From NCBI RefSeq assembly GCF_018499875.1, contig NZ_JAHBAY010000002.1:62001-126000 (forward strand): a DNA stretch of 64,000 nt, written 5' to 3'. Position 1 is the first letter of the stretch; each line of letters begins with the position of its first letter. The position numbers and the translations under genes are program-made. This document shows positions 42,948-51,561 of this stretch, piece after piece. The DNA is from Kineosporia corallincola. Its GTDB lineage: Bacteria > Actinomycetota > Actinomycetes > Actinomycetales > Kineosporiaceae. The notes under the pieces are model-generated. The model had not been told where the DNA came from. It worked only from the letters and a program-made list of their open reading frames with translations, and made no database searches.

Positions 42948-43988
42948 TCATTCGAGGCAGCCCGGTGCGCTGGGCGCGCTGGGCAGGCCGCCGTCCCCGG
43001 CATCTCCCGCGACCGCGACCACGCTGTAGCACGCGGGCCTCGAATCCCTGTGCCGGTAGCCGGATGTCGCTTTCGCGGGCCTGACGAGCTTCCTCTGCTG
43101 CCCGGCCACCTGCCGCCAGACCTCGTAACCCGTCGCACCGTCCACCGGCGTCCAGGTGACCGTCGCCCTCCCCGCGTCCCGTTCGACCGTGGGCGCGTCC
43201 GGTGGCACGGGTGGCAGGGTAGTCTTGTCCGGGTCCTTCGTCAGATCGCTGACGATGGCGCCGCCGACGCCGAACATCATCAGTACCACGACAATTCCGG
43301 CCAGTGCGGTGAAGCCGCGGAACAGTACCGGCACCTGCTCGAAGGCCCCGTGGACGACGGAGGACCCGGTGCTGGGCGACAGGCTCGCCGACCGCTGCAC
43401 CACGCGGAACGGATGCCAGGCGGACATCCCGCGCAGCGTCAGCCTTCTCAGGCGGATCCGGAGGAGAGTGACGGCGCTGCCACCCACCGGCACGACGAGT
43501 TCCTGAGGCCGGAGCCGGAAGTCCAGGTGCTCGTCCGATCCCTCCGCCGACACCTGGATGCGGGCGTCGGTGTCGCCCCAGTTCGTGTACGTGATGCGAT
43601 GACTCGTCCACCAGCGCCCCGACGACGTCACGGGTTTCATCACGGCCTGGAGGTCGAGCACCCGCCCGATCTCCAGATCACCCTCCTCGACGGCCGAGCA
43701 CCGCACGGTCTGCGACGACCGGGCCCGCACGCCGAACGGCATGGGGTCGTCGGTGAGTGGGGCGTTCGCCGGAGGCTGGATCACCACCAGGGCGGTCGCC
43801 TCCTCGCCGGGCCCGAGGTCGAGTTCCGGCGGCTGGACCTCCCACCAGCCGTGCTCCAGCCCGACCAGGTCCAGCCGCAGCACCTCCGCGTGGTGGCCGG
43901 GGTTGCGCACGGACACCGGGACCCGTTCCTGGCCGCCGGGTTCCAGCCGGATCCGGTTGGTGTCCAGGGTGATGAGCGGGGTGTCCAC
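42948..43988 (-). CDS. Single-pass Ig-like/FN3 membrane protein 4 of the CIS locus
   Basis: 346 residues from GTG. Two Ig-like domains (about 1-110, 111-215) precede a membrane helix near 226-248. A fibronectin type III domain follows (about 262-340, TVTWTPVDGATGYEVWRQV). The N-terminal plan and helix position match Ig-like proteins 1 and 2 on the far side of the locus, so all belong to one family with different outer domains. It lies between the Hsp70 and dynamin genes. Confidence 0.72.
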   Translation of the reverse strand: MDTPLITLDTNRIRLEPGGQERVPVSVRNPGHHAEVLRLDLVGLEHGWWEVQPPELDLGPGEEATALVVIQPPANAPLTDDPMPFGVRARSSQTVRCSAVEEGDLEIGRVLDLQAVMKPVTSSGRWWTSHRITYTNWGDTDARIQVSAEGSDEHLDFRLRPQELVVPVGGSAVTLLRIRLRRLTLRGMSAWHPFRVVQRSASLSPSTGSSVVHGAFEQVPVLFRGFTALAGIVVVLMMFGVGGAIVSDLTKDPDKTTLPPVPPDAPTVERDAGRATVTWTPVDGATGYEVWRQVAGQQRKLVRPAKATSGYRHRDSRPACYSVVAVAGDAGDGGLPSAPSAPGCLE

Positions 43989-44017
43989 GATGGTCCACGG
44001 TACCGGGACGGGGTGGG

Positions 44018-45883
44018 TCAGGAGCGGATTGCGTTGCGGGCGAGCACCCGCGCGCCCACCCGGACGTCAGCGGCGGCGCGGCTCACCCCGGCCAGCAGCC
44101 CGGTGACCGCGCAGACCACGAGCAGGCCGGCGGTCAGCAAGTGATCGGCGAGCGTCCACCCGATCAGGCAGGCACCCACCCCGATGACGGCCCCGGCCAC
44201 GCCCACCGACAGCACACTGCTGGACGCGGTACGAAGCCCACGGCGGATCAGGCGCAGGCGATACTGGACCGACTTGTAGGCGACGAGGACGAGAATGACC
44301 CCGAGCACGCCGGGGACGCTCAGCAGGCCCCCGAACCCGAGATCGTTCCGGGGCTTGATCAGAGCCGTGTACTCGACACCGCCGGAGTTCCGGCGATGAA
44401 CGTCGAAGGGGCCGGTGAGGACGTGCTGAAACCTGCTCAGGGAGAAATCCTTCGGATAGTCCGCGGTGCCCGGTTTCACGGACTGTCCCGGTACCCGAAA
44501 GGTGATGCCCGCGACCGTCATGGACGCCGGGCCGTTACCGAGCTTGTTCTGAGTGCCGGTCAGACACAGGGCCAGTTTGGCGGAGAGATCCCCGGTCGTC
44601 TCCCCCTTGCACCATTCCGCCCCGCCTCCGCCACCTGTATCGACACCCCGTACGGCGAAAAGGATCATCGCGACCCCGAACAGCACGGCCGCCACCCGCA
44701 TCCCCCACGCCACCCACCGCGACGGGTCCAGAGCTTCCGGAACCGACCGTACCCGGGTGTGCGGAACCACCTTGGGTTCCGGCTCAGCCGGGGCAGGCGC
44801 AGGCGCCGTCTTCACCGCCAGCAGCTCATGAGCCCGGATCGCCGCTCCCAGAGCCACGATCTGTTTGGGATCGGCATTGACCGACACCGGCCGCCCCAGA
44901 TCCTCCGACAGCAGCTCGGCGATCAGCGGTATCCGGGACGACCCACCGGCCAGCAGAACCGCGCTCAGGTCCTCGGCCGCCAGCCCGGATGATTCGAGGG
45001 ACCGACGGAACGCCTCCAGGGTCAGCGTCAGCAGGGGACGGATCGACTCCTCCAGCTCGCCCCGGGTGAGCCTGACCACCGTGTTGGCGCCAGGAAGGTT
45101 GACAGGGACAGTGGTCTCCACATCGTGCGACAGCGCCTCCTTGGCCAGCACACAGTCACGCCGCAACTTGTGCAGAGCGGTGTTCATCGCCGGGTCGGTG
45201 AGATCGACGTCGAGCGCCTCGTCCCCGATCACCCGCCGCACGTGATCGAAAACCGCCTCGTCGAAGTCGATCCCGCCCAGCTGCTCCACCCCGACCGGCC
45301 GCCCGACCAGCTCGAACTCACCCGATGTGCGCCGCAACATGGCGGCGTCGAACGTGCCGCCCCCGAGGTCGTACACCCCCACGGTGCCACCAGCGTCGAT
45401 CCGGTTCATCGCCGCGTACTCCACCGCCGCCGCCTCGGGCTCGGTGAGCAGGATCAGATTCTTGATTCCGACCTGCGCAACCGCCTGCGCGAGAATCTCT
45501 TTGCGGTACTCACCCCAGTTGGCCGGGTAGGTGACGGCCACCCCGGCCGGCGGCTCCCCCTGCCGCGCGGTCACGGCATCCAGCACCCATTGCAGCAGCA
45601 CGGCCATGAGCGCCTGCGGCGAATACGGGACGCCGTCGAGGATGACCGGGGTGGCGTCGCCGAGGCGGCGCTTGAACTCGCGGGCGGTGCACTCGGGTGA
45701 GGTTGCGGCCCGGCGCTCGGCCGCTTCTCCCACGACGACGTCGTGACCCTTCTCCATGACCAGGACCGAGGGGACGAAGAACTCGTGATCACCGAGGGAG
45801 AAGATGTGCGGATCCCCGCCGTCTTCGAGCACTGCGGCGGAGGTGTACGTCGTCCCCAGGTCGACGCCGAGCACGTATCCCAT
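44018..45883 (-). CDS. Hsp70-like ATPase with membrane helices in place of the substrate-binding domain
   Basis: 621 residues. A complete actin-fold nucleotide domain (1-370) shows GVDLGTTYTS, VYDLGGGTFDAAM and LLAGGSSRIPLIAE. The usual beta substrate-binding domain is missing. After a Pro-rich linker there is a helix near 393-415, an outer segment with two cysteines, and three or four more helices to the C-terminus. It is likely a membrane-bound signalling or remodelling ATPase rather than a general chaperone. Hsp70-like genes also accompany dynamin pairs elsewhere in actinobacteria. Confidence 0.82.
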   Translation of the reverse strand: MGYVLGVDLGTTYTSAAVLEDGGDPHIFSLGDHEFFVPSVLVMEKGHDVVVGEAAERRAATSPECTAREFKRRLGDATPVILDGVPYSPQALMAVLLQWVLDAVTARQGEPPAGVAVTYPANWGEYRKEILAQAVAQVGIKNLILLTEPEAAAVEYAAMNRIDAGGTVGVYDLGGGTFDAAMLRRTSGEFELVGRPVGVEQLGGIDFDEAVFDHVRRVIGDEALDVDLTDPAMNTALHKLRRDCVLAKEALSHDVETTVPVNLPGANTVVRLTRGELEESIRPLLTLTLEAFRRSLESSGLAAEDLSAVLLAGGSSRIPLIAELLSEDLGRPVSVNADPKQIVALGAAIRAHELLAVKTAPAPAPAEPEPKVVPHTRVRSVPEALDPSRWVAWGMRVAAVLFGVAMILFAVRGVDTGGGGGAEWCKGETTGDLSAKLALCLTGTQNKLGNGPASMTVAGITFRVPGQSVKPGTADYPKDFSLSRFQHVLTGPFDVHRRNSGGVEYTALIKPRNDLGFGGLLSVPGVLGVILVLVAYKSVQYRLRLIRRGLRTASSSVLSVGVAGAVIGVGACLIGWTLADHLLTAGLLVVCAVTGLLAGVSRAAADVRVGARVLARNAIRS

Positions 45884-45963
45884 AAGCGCTCCAGATCAAA
45901 GTCAGCGGTACTCGGCCGAATCTCGGCGATGGATGATCAGCCAGTCCTGATCTTGCAACCGTC

Positions 45964-46986
45964 TCAGGAGTCTGCTCCCGGAGAAGGAGAAATATGTTGC
46001 GTACTCGCCTTCGGTACCCACATGAGATTCTTCTGTGTCGGCTGCTTTCGATTTTGCCACTCGTCATCCTTTGGCAAACAGTCTTTCCATTGTGACGGCT
46101 TGTACAGTCCTCGGCATGGTCCGCACGGACCAATGTAGCTAAGCTGTCGTGAATCTCGCACCTCGTTTTCTTTGGGGTCTCGGAATCCGTATGCGTTAGT
46201 AAATTTGATGTCGATCAATCTGTTCTCGGCAGATAGTTTTCGAACGATGTCGTCTTCGGCACAGTAGGTTGATGGGTTGCCCTTTGTGGGGTGGGGCTCA
46301 GAGGAGCTTTCGCCGACCACAATCCTTCCTGTCTTTAGATCGAAACCTACGGCCACGGCGGAGGGGGCATCAATGTGGCTAGAACGCTTGGCGGCTGAGA
46401 CTGCCTCGAAGCCAAGCATTGCGGCTTTCGCTTCTTCCAAGAATTTGTTGGCTGTTGTAAAGCGAGACGTTATCCATTTTCCGAGATCCGATTTGTCAGT
46501 GGGGGGTTCTTCAATCGCAGGTTCGGCGAGGCTGTCGAGGTATCTCTTTCTAGTACGATCGGCCTTTGTGCCTTCGGAAAGAATTGGACCCACGAAAATT
46601 TTCTTCTGACTAGGAGGCTCACCTTCAGAGGTCTTGAGTAAGTGGGTAAGTTGCTTTTCGGCCATTTCTTGTTCGATTTCGAGCGTGGCGAGAGAGTCCA
46701 ATTCTTGAAGATTGTCGCGATCTCGCTGGCTCGCAATGATTTGCTTGAAGCGCAAGATTCCCTCTTTGGTCAGCGTAAGGGATTCTTTAAGATGCGCGAC
46801 CCATTCATCGTTCGTTATAAGAGGTTTCTTCGGCTCAAGCTCGTAGTTCTCGTCGCTGGAATTAAGTTCTGTGACACTCATGCTCCCGGTTGAATGCGCC
46901 TTCAAGTCGTTCTTTCTATCGGTTCCTGTATTCGGTGAATTTGACGTTGGAGCAACGGTACTGGAAGGAGTTGGTAAATCTTTCAT
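45964..46986 (-). CDS. Putative CIS cargo: deaminase-fold toxin of low GC content
   Basis: 340 residues from the ATG preceded by AAGGA. The N-terminal ~50 residues are disordered and Ser/Thr-rich; about 60-125 is a helical, coiled-coil-like stretch. The C-terminal ~140 residues show the cytidine-deaminase fold: a beta hairpin (AVAVGFDLKTGRIVVGESS), then CAE (C242, E244) and PCGPC (C288, C291) as zinc and catalytic residues. Spacing fits toxin deaminases acting on nucleic acids or nucleotides. GC is far below the flanks and codons often end in A/T, a sign of transfer. It lies between the spike and Hsp70 genes, the usual place for cargo. No immunity gene is visible. The substrate is unknown. 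Confidence 0.7.
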   Translation of the reverse strand: MKDLPTPSSTVAPTSNSPNTGTDRKNDLKAHSTGSMSVTELNSSDENYELEPKKPLITNDEWVAHLKESLTLTKEGILRFKQIIASQRDRDNLQELDSLATLEIEQEMAEKQLTHLLKTSEGEPPSQKKIFVGPILSEGTKADRTRKRYLDSLAEPAIEEPPTDKSDLGKWITSRFTTANKFLEEAKAAMLGFEAVSAAKRSSHIDAPSAVAVGFDLKTGRIVVGESSSEPHPTKGNPSTYCAEDDIVRKLSAENRLIDIKFTNAYGFRDPKENEVRDSRQLSYIGPCGPCRGLYKPSQWKDCLPKDDEWQNRKQPTQKNLMWVPKASTQHISPSPGADS

Positions 46987-47080
46987 GGTTCCTTCAAAAG
47001 CGGTTGGCGGCACTGAATGGGTGATTGGCTGTTCATGGACGGGAGTGAGTTGGATCTGGTAATGAAAAGCCTTGCTGCGA

Positions 47081-48850
47081 TTAATTTATCGCCACACTGG
47101 CACCCTTCACCGAAGCAAGCGCATCAGCACTCACCGACACGGTGGCACCCTTGACACTGGTACTCGCCGCCCCCTCCAGCGTGAGCGCCGCATCGGCCTT
47201 CGCACTCACCTGCAATCCACTCACACTGACCGACGTCTGTCCGATCACCGAAACCGAGACCCCCTTGATCTCCACCTTCCCCGAAGCATCCAGCGTGATC
47301 GAAGCCTGCCCCGCAACCAGTTTCAGCGGCGTCCCGGTCTCCGCCTTGATCAGCACCTGATCCCCGGCCAGCAAAACCTGATGCTTCGAAGCATGCTGAA
47401 TGTCGATCACGTTGCTTCCCGGCGCCGCCGCGTCGGTCAGCACCACCTGGTGCCCGTTCCCCGAGGTAAGCCCGGCGGACAGGTCGGCGTCCCGGCCGCC
47501 GGTGGCGACGGGCGCGGCGTCCTTGCCGTTGTGCAGGGCCCCCAGCACCACCGGCCGCTGGAGGTCGCCCTCCTCGAACCCGACCAGCACCTCGTCGTCC
47601 ACCCGGTGCGGCACCACCATCCCGCGCTGGGGCCCGGCCGAGCTGAGAACGGTTCGGGCCCAGCCGGTTTGCACGGAGTCACCCAGGGTCGGGAGCTTCA
47701 CCTTCACGCGTCCCAGGGTTTTCGGGTCCTTGATGTCCGTGATCAGGCCTGGCACGGGGCCGACCACGCCGCCGATGGTCTCGTCCCGGCGCTGGGCCGA
47801 ACCTCCGGGCCGTTCGCCGGCGACCACCGTCGTCATCGACGTCGTACCCCACTCGTGCCGCACCGCGACCACCGGATGCTTTCCCGACAACGGCCCGGCC
47901 CCTTTCAGTTCCAGATCGTCGCGGGGCGAGATGCCTGGCGTCACGTTCACGGTCCGCACCGTGAGCACCGTGCCGGATCGGGCCAGGCGGGAGGCGTGGG
48001 CGGTGGCCTGGGCGGTCAGGTCGGCGGCGTCGACCACCGAGAAGGGATGGGCCTGGTACTCCAGCGCGGTGTCCGCCTGGGCGAAGCCCGTGGCGCCGGT
48101 CAGCACCGCCGGCCGGGTGGCGGCTGCGGCGGCCGGGTTGGTGCCGGTGATCTCGGCCTTGGTCGCCGGGTCCCAGCCGCGCATCGAGACCGTGCCGGTG
48201 GTCTTGCCGGCGGCCTGGAAGTCCAGGTCGCGCAGGTCTTCTCCCAGGGTCAGGGCCATGGGGGACGGCGCGGTGGGGGCGGCCTTCACGTTGAACGACC
48301 TGTCCGCCGGGTCGACCCACCACTCCACCCCGTAGCGGTCGCAGATCTGCTCCAGCAGGTCGTGCGCCGAGCAGGCCACGAGTACGGCCTCGCGGGTGCC
48401 CGCGGGCAGACCCTCGATCGTGATGGTGCCGCTGACATGGGGTTTCAGGGCTGCACGCAGGGCGTCGGCCAGCGTGGTGTTGGCGGTGCTGGAGTTCTTG
48501 CCCACGTGGTTCAGGCCGGCCCCGGCGTCCTCGGCGACGATGGTGACGGCCGTGCGGTAGTCGGCGTCGGAGGGGCAGGAGACGCGCAGGCCGGTGACGG
48601 TGCCGTCGAACACGGTCTTGGCGGTGCCGGCCGGGTCCGGGAACGAGACGCTGACCTCGGTCCCGGGGGCGAAGGTGGTGGCCTTGTTCTGGAGCGTCTC
48701 GAAATACGGGTCGTTGAAGGTGATCTCGGCCCGGGCGGCGCGCCGCAGGCCACGGTCCACGGAAACCGCCAGCAGGTCGTCGTTCTCGGCCGGGCTGAGC
48801 GCCGTACCGCCGAACTTCACGGTCGGCACGACGGGCATCGACGCGCTCAC
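47081..48850 (-). CDS. VgrG-like CIS spike protein (Afp8/Cis8-like)
   Basis: 589 residues from a GTG overlapping the LysM gene stop. The N-terminal gp27-like hub contains RRAARAEITFNDPYFETLQN, and LLEQICDRYGVEWWVDPADR. The OB region is ITDIKDPKTLGRVKVKLPTL and TVLSSAGPQRGMVVPHRVDDEVLVGFEEGD in family style. The C-terminus is a beta-helix needle of short Val/Ser/Ala repeats (SVSVSGLQVSAKADAALTLE). It tips the tube, and cargo is expected to ride on or behind it. It ends in TAA, uncommon among its neighbours, beside the low-GC gene. Confidence 0.92.
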   Translation of the reverse strand: MSASMPVVPTVKFGGTALSPAENDDLLAVSVDRGLRRAARAEITFNDPYFETLQNKATTFAPGTEVSVSFPDPAGTAKTVFDGTVTGLRVSCPSDADYRTAVTIVAEDAGAGLNHVGKNSSTANTTLADALRAALKPHVSGTITIEGLPAGTREAVLVACSAHDLLEQICDRYGVEWWVDPADRSFNVKAAPTAPSPMALTLGEDLRDLDFQAAGKTTGTVSMRGWDPATKAEITGTNPAAAAATRPAVLTGATGFAQADTALEYQAHPFSVVDAADLTAQATAHASRLARSGTVLTVRTVNVTPGISPRDDLELKGAGPLSGKHPVVAVRHEWGTTSMTTVVAGERPGGSAQRRDETIGGVVGPVPGLITDIKDPKTLGRVKVKLPTLGDSVQTGWARTVLSSAGPQRGMVVPHRVDDEVLVGFEEGDLQRPVVLGALHNGKDAAPVATGGRDADLSAGLTSGNGHQVVLTDAAAPGSNVIDIQHASKHQVLLAGDQVLIKAETGTPLKLVAGQASITLDASGKVEIKGVSVSVIGQTSVSVSGLQVSAKADAALTLEGAASTSVKGATVSVSADALASVKGASVAIN

Positions 48851-49512
48851 GATGCCTGCCCCGGGATCGCCAGGAGGGTGCCCGGCCGCAGGGCGAGCGG
48901 GTCGTCGATGTGGTTGGCCTCGGCGATGATTCGCCAGGCGTTCGGGTCGGCGTAGTGCCGGGCGGCGATCCGGTCGAGCGTCTCGCCGGGGCTGACCCGG
49001 TGCGCGGTGTGTGGCAGGCGGGTGCCGGACGTGGGGTTCTGGGGCGGGAAGCTGTACTCCGCCTCGTACTGCTTGAGCGTGACCTTCGCGGTGGCCCGCA
49101 GCGGGACACCGGTGGCCGAGAAGTATTTCAGCTCCACGTTCAGGTGGGTGACGACCGCCTCGAAGGACTGGAGGTTGCCCCAGCTGAACACCACCGTCTG
49201 CGGCCTGCCCTTGCCGCTGGCCGGGTCGGCCCCGGGCAGGGACGGGTCCTCGTCCATCAGCTTCATCAGCTTGTCGGTGTGCTCGGTGACCGGCCGGCCG
49301 GTGTCGGTGGTGTCGAAGAAGACGTCGACCGACATGTCGCCGTTGCTGGAGCCCTGGTAGGTCAGCTGGCCCAGCCCACGACCGGGCCGCGGCGTCATCT
49401 CCCACTTGTTCGAGCGGGAGACGGAGAAGCCGGACGGGTTGAACATGCACGGAATCGGCTGTCCGCGTTCGGGTTTGAAGAACGCCTTGGTCTGGGCGCC
49501 GGTCGCCGTCAT
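48847..49512 (-). CDS. CIS LysM-domain hub protein (Afp7-like)
   Basis: 221 residues. The N-terminal part, PIPCMFNPSGFSVSRSNKWE, is typical of contractile-tail LysM proteins. The C-terminal LysM is HRVSPGETLDRIAARHY, AWRIIAEANHIDDP, LRPGTLLAIPG. It connects tube initiator and spike in the baseplate; the LysM is thought to bind other proteins rather than peptidoglycan. ATGA/GTGA overlaps join it to both neighbours. Confidence 0.92.
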   Translation of the reverse strand: MTATGAQTKAFFKPERGQPIPCMFNPSGFSVSRSNKWEMTPRPGRGLGQLTYQGSSNGDMSVDVFFDTTDTGRPVTEHTDKLMKLMDEDPSLPGADPASGKGRPQTVVFSWGNLQSFEAVVTHLNVELKYFSATGVPLRATAKVTLKQYEAEYSFPPQNPTSGTRLPHTAHRVSPGETLDRIAARHYADPNAWRIIAEANHIDDPLALRPGTLLAIPGQAS

Positions 49513-49817
49513 CCGGCCACCACCGGATCAGCAGCCGGGCTGACGACCGGCGAACGGGGGACGACGAGACGCGTGACGTCCTGCGGCGTGATCATCGGCC
49601 CGGCGGCCCCGACCGGACCGGGACGGTGCACGTTGGTCGGGGCGGGAGGCCGCACGACCCGGCGGATCACGCCGCCACCCGGCTCGGGCCGGGCCAGTGC
49701 CCCGGTGAGCCGCGGTGTGGAGGCCAGGGCCCGGATCAGGGTCCCGGGACGGGTGGGCCGGACGAAGGCGCTCTCCAGGTGCAGGCGCTCCAGCACGGAA
49801 CGGCCGAAATAGCTCAT
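49509..49817 (-). CDS. Small basic Pro-rich protein of the CIS operon
   Basis: 102 residues, starting MSYFGRSVLERLHLESAF. It is basic and Pro/Val-rich with no predicted fold, membrane helix or known domain. Its start overlaps the tube gene stop and its stop overlaps the LysM gene start, so it is surely translated with them. It could be a small hub or adaptor protein of the tube-baseplate junction; Afp6 occupies a similar position but no similarity is evident. Confidence 0.75.
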   Translation of the reverse strand: MSYFGRSVLERLHLESAFVRPTRPGTLIRALASTPRLTGALARPEPGGGVIRRVVRPPAPTNVHRPGPVGAAGPMITPQDVTRLVVPRSPVVSPAADPVVAG

Positions 49818-50290
49818 GGCGCCTTCGCCTTGAATCCGTGGTGGGCCACCTCGAGTTCCTCGGTGACCGGGGTGCCGCGGGAGGAATCGAAGTCGGGCCC
49901 GTTCCAGCGCACCGGGAAGGCGTCGTCGAACTCCCAGGACCGCATGCGGGTTCCGGTGGTGTCGAGCAGCACGACGCACGCCGTGGTGCGTTCCAGCCGG
50001 GCCCCGGCGGCCTGGAACCCGTGCCCGGCGGTGCGGTTCATCCAGGCGAACAGGTTGTCCGAGTCGGTGAGTCCTCGGCCGAACACCAGGTTGGGCCAGC
50101 TCATCTGGCCCGGGAACTGGTGCACGAAGCCGGTGTTGCCGCCCTCGGTGTACGACTCGACCGCCACCGACACCGAAAGCCCTTTCACCGAGCCGAAGGT
50201 GCCGATCGACTGGCCGTCGACCTCCAGCAGGAAGTTGGCGGCGGTGGGCGGCGCACCGCTCAGCACACTGGTGTCAAGAAGTGACGGCAT
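49814..50290 (-). CDS. CIS inner tube protein, second copy (Afp5/Cis1b-like)
   Basis: 158 residues of the phage T4 gp19-like tube family: NFLLEVDGQSIGTFGSVKGL, then YTEGGNTGFVHQFPGQMSWPNLVF and a late RWNGPDFDSSRGTPVTEELEV stretch. It probably forms the tube-initiating ring next to the hub, while the copy nearer the sheath gene builds the tube. It overlaps DUF6760 upstream and the small basic gene downstream. Confidence 0.9.
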   Translation of the reverse strand: MPSLLDTSVLSGAPPTAANFLLEVDGQSIGTFGSVKGLSVSVAVESYTEGGNTGFVHQFPGQMSWPNLVFGRGLTDSDNLFAWMNRTAGHGFQAAGARLERTTACVVLLDTTGTRMRSWEFDDAFPVRWNGPDFDSSRGTPVTEELEVAHHGFKAKAP

Positions 50291-50453
50291 CGCGGGCCTC
50301 CAGCCGGGCGCGTTCGTTCAGGTTGGCCACGGCACGCACCATCCGCACCCGGTCCAGGTGTTCCAGGTCGAGCACCGCCTCCAGCGACCAGTGCAGGTGG
50401 TAGGCCAGGAAGGCGGTCTCCTGCCAGACCGCCTCGGCCGGGTAACTCAGCAT
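50274..50453 (-). CDS. DUF6760 family small CIS protein
   Basis: 59 residues, MLSYPAEAVWQETAFLAYHL at the start, then helical with an aromatic-rich N-terminal half. DUF6760 proteins occur in contractile injection gene clusters between the two tube genes; function unknown. It overlaps the second tube gene by 17 bases. A strong hairpin lies in the gap in front of it. Confidence 0.75.
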   Translation of the reverse strand: MLSYPAEAVWQETAFLAYHLHWSLEAVLDLEHLDRVRMVRAVANLNERARLEARDAVTS

Positions 50454-50484
50454 CGTCGTCCCCCACGACTCCTCCCGCGACGAC

Positions 50485-50513
50485 GGTCCCGGCCGCGGGC
50501 AGCGGCCGGGACC
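50485..50513 (-). terminator. Strong hairpin inside the CIS operon, probable attenuator
   Basis: Perfect 12-base arms GGTCCCGGCCGC / GCGGCCGGGACC with a five-base loop. It sits in the 90-base gap after the sheath, main tube and assembly genes and before the DUF6760, hub and spike genes. It would let most transcripts end after the high-copy parts. No T tract follows. Confidence 0.6.
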
Positions 50514-50543
50514 ACGAACGTCCACTGTTCTGCGAGCCCGCAC

Positions 50544-51071
50544 CTACCCTCGCGAGCCGGGCGCGACCATCTCGAGGATGGCGTCCCTGCGCATCGCGGG
50601 CCCCGGGACACGCCCAGGAGCGGCCGGTGCGGACGGATTCACCGCATTCTCGGGAGGGCTCGGCCCGTCCAGTTCCACCACCGTGTCGGTCAAATGGTGG
50701 ACGCCCGCGGGCACCGGGGTGGGTACCGAGAGTTCGGTGCGGGGCCGGCCCGCGCTGGACAGGAGCTTCTCGTAGCTCTCCTGGTCGCCGAAATTCACCA
50801 CCGAGTAGAACTCCTGGAGGAACGCCAGGTCCGCGGCGAACAGCCCCTCGATCTCGTTCGGCGTGACATGGGTGATGGTGCCGAGCTTCTCGACCACCCG
50901 GGCCAGCACGAGCACGGTCAGGCGGGGGTCGTCGGCGCCGGTGACGAACGGGTCGCGCAGTGGTTCCAGCTCGTCGCGACCGGTGGCCAGGCGCATCATG
51001 CCCTCGCGGTGCACGGAGCCGTCGGGGGCGAGGTACCCCCGGGGCAGGGTGAATGGGTAGAGGGTTCTCAC
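50544..51071 (-). CDS. CIS tail assembly protein between tube genes
   Basis: 175 residues from a GTG overlapping the tube gene stop. The start RTLYPFTLPRGYLAPDGSVH, REGMMRLATGRDELEPLRDP and a helical LFAADLAFLQEFYSVVN match phage tail-assembly proteins found at this place in CIS clusters. It probably acts as a chaperone for tube or tail assembly. The C-terminal ~60 residues are Pro-rich and variable. Confidence 0.8.
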   Translation of the reverse strand: MRTLYPFTLPRGYLAPDGSVHREGMMRLATGRDELEPLRDPFVTGADDPRLTVLVLARVVEKLGTITHVTPNEIEGLFAADLAFLQEFYSVVNFGDQESYEKLLSSAGRPRTELSVPTPVPAGVHHLTDTVVELDGPSPPENAVNPSAPAAPGRVPGPAMRRDAILEMVAPGSRG

Positions 51072-51535
51072 TTCACGCGCTCCAGCAGGTCGATCTCCAG
51101 GGTGATGCTCTCCTTCAGCGGGTTGCCGCTGGTGATGTCGAGCTGGTCCAGGCCGATCTTGGAGATCCAGCCGTTGGTGAAGTTGTAGCGCCCCAGTTCC
51201 TTTCCGTCGGAGGAGTAGAGCACGATCGAGCCGTTCTTGCGGGCGGCCTCCAGCGACCCCTTCAGCGAGGTGTCGGAGAACCACTTCCAGATGCCGTCGC
51301 TGGCGGTGTCGACCACGGCCAGCCGGGTCATCTGGAGCGTGCCGCCCTTCTGCTTGGTGCCGAGGGTGCGGGTCCAGACCGCCTGGCCGGTGGCCGTGGT
51401 CTGGCGCAGGTCGGTGGCCTCGACGCTGATGTCGAGACCGCTGACGCTGATCAGCATGGTCAGCGGGGCGCCGTCGATCTCCAGGTAGAAGGCGTTGGAG
51501 ATCAGGGCGGTGTCGGAAACGAGTGTGTTGGGCAT
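51068..51535 (-). CDS. CIS inner tube protein, main copy (Afp1/Cis1a-like)
   Basis: 155 residues, gp19-like: NAFYLEIDGAPLTMLISVSG, RQTTATGQAVWTRTLG, a late NFTNGWISKIGLDQLDITSG. It follows the sheath gene by 26 bases and likely polymerises into the tube inside the sheath. It differs clearly from the second tube protein. Confidence 0.92.
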   Translation of the reverse strand: MPNTLVSDTALISNAFYLEIDGAPLTMLISVSGLDISVEATDLRQTTATGQAVWTRTLGTKQKGGTLQMTRLAVVDTASDGIWKWFSDTSLKGSLEAARKNGSIVLYSSDGKELGRYNFTNGWISKIGLDQLDITSGNPLKESITLEIDLLERVK

Positions 51536-51561
51536 GGTTTCGGGCTCCTCGAGCTACGGGA

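Noticed and set aside
46277-46893. Plus-strand frames across the low-GC gene
   Set aside because: They lack ribosome sites and domain features, and the opposite frame carries a coherent deaminase signature.
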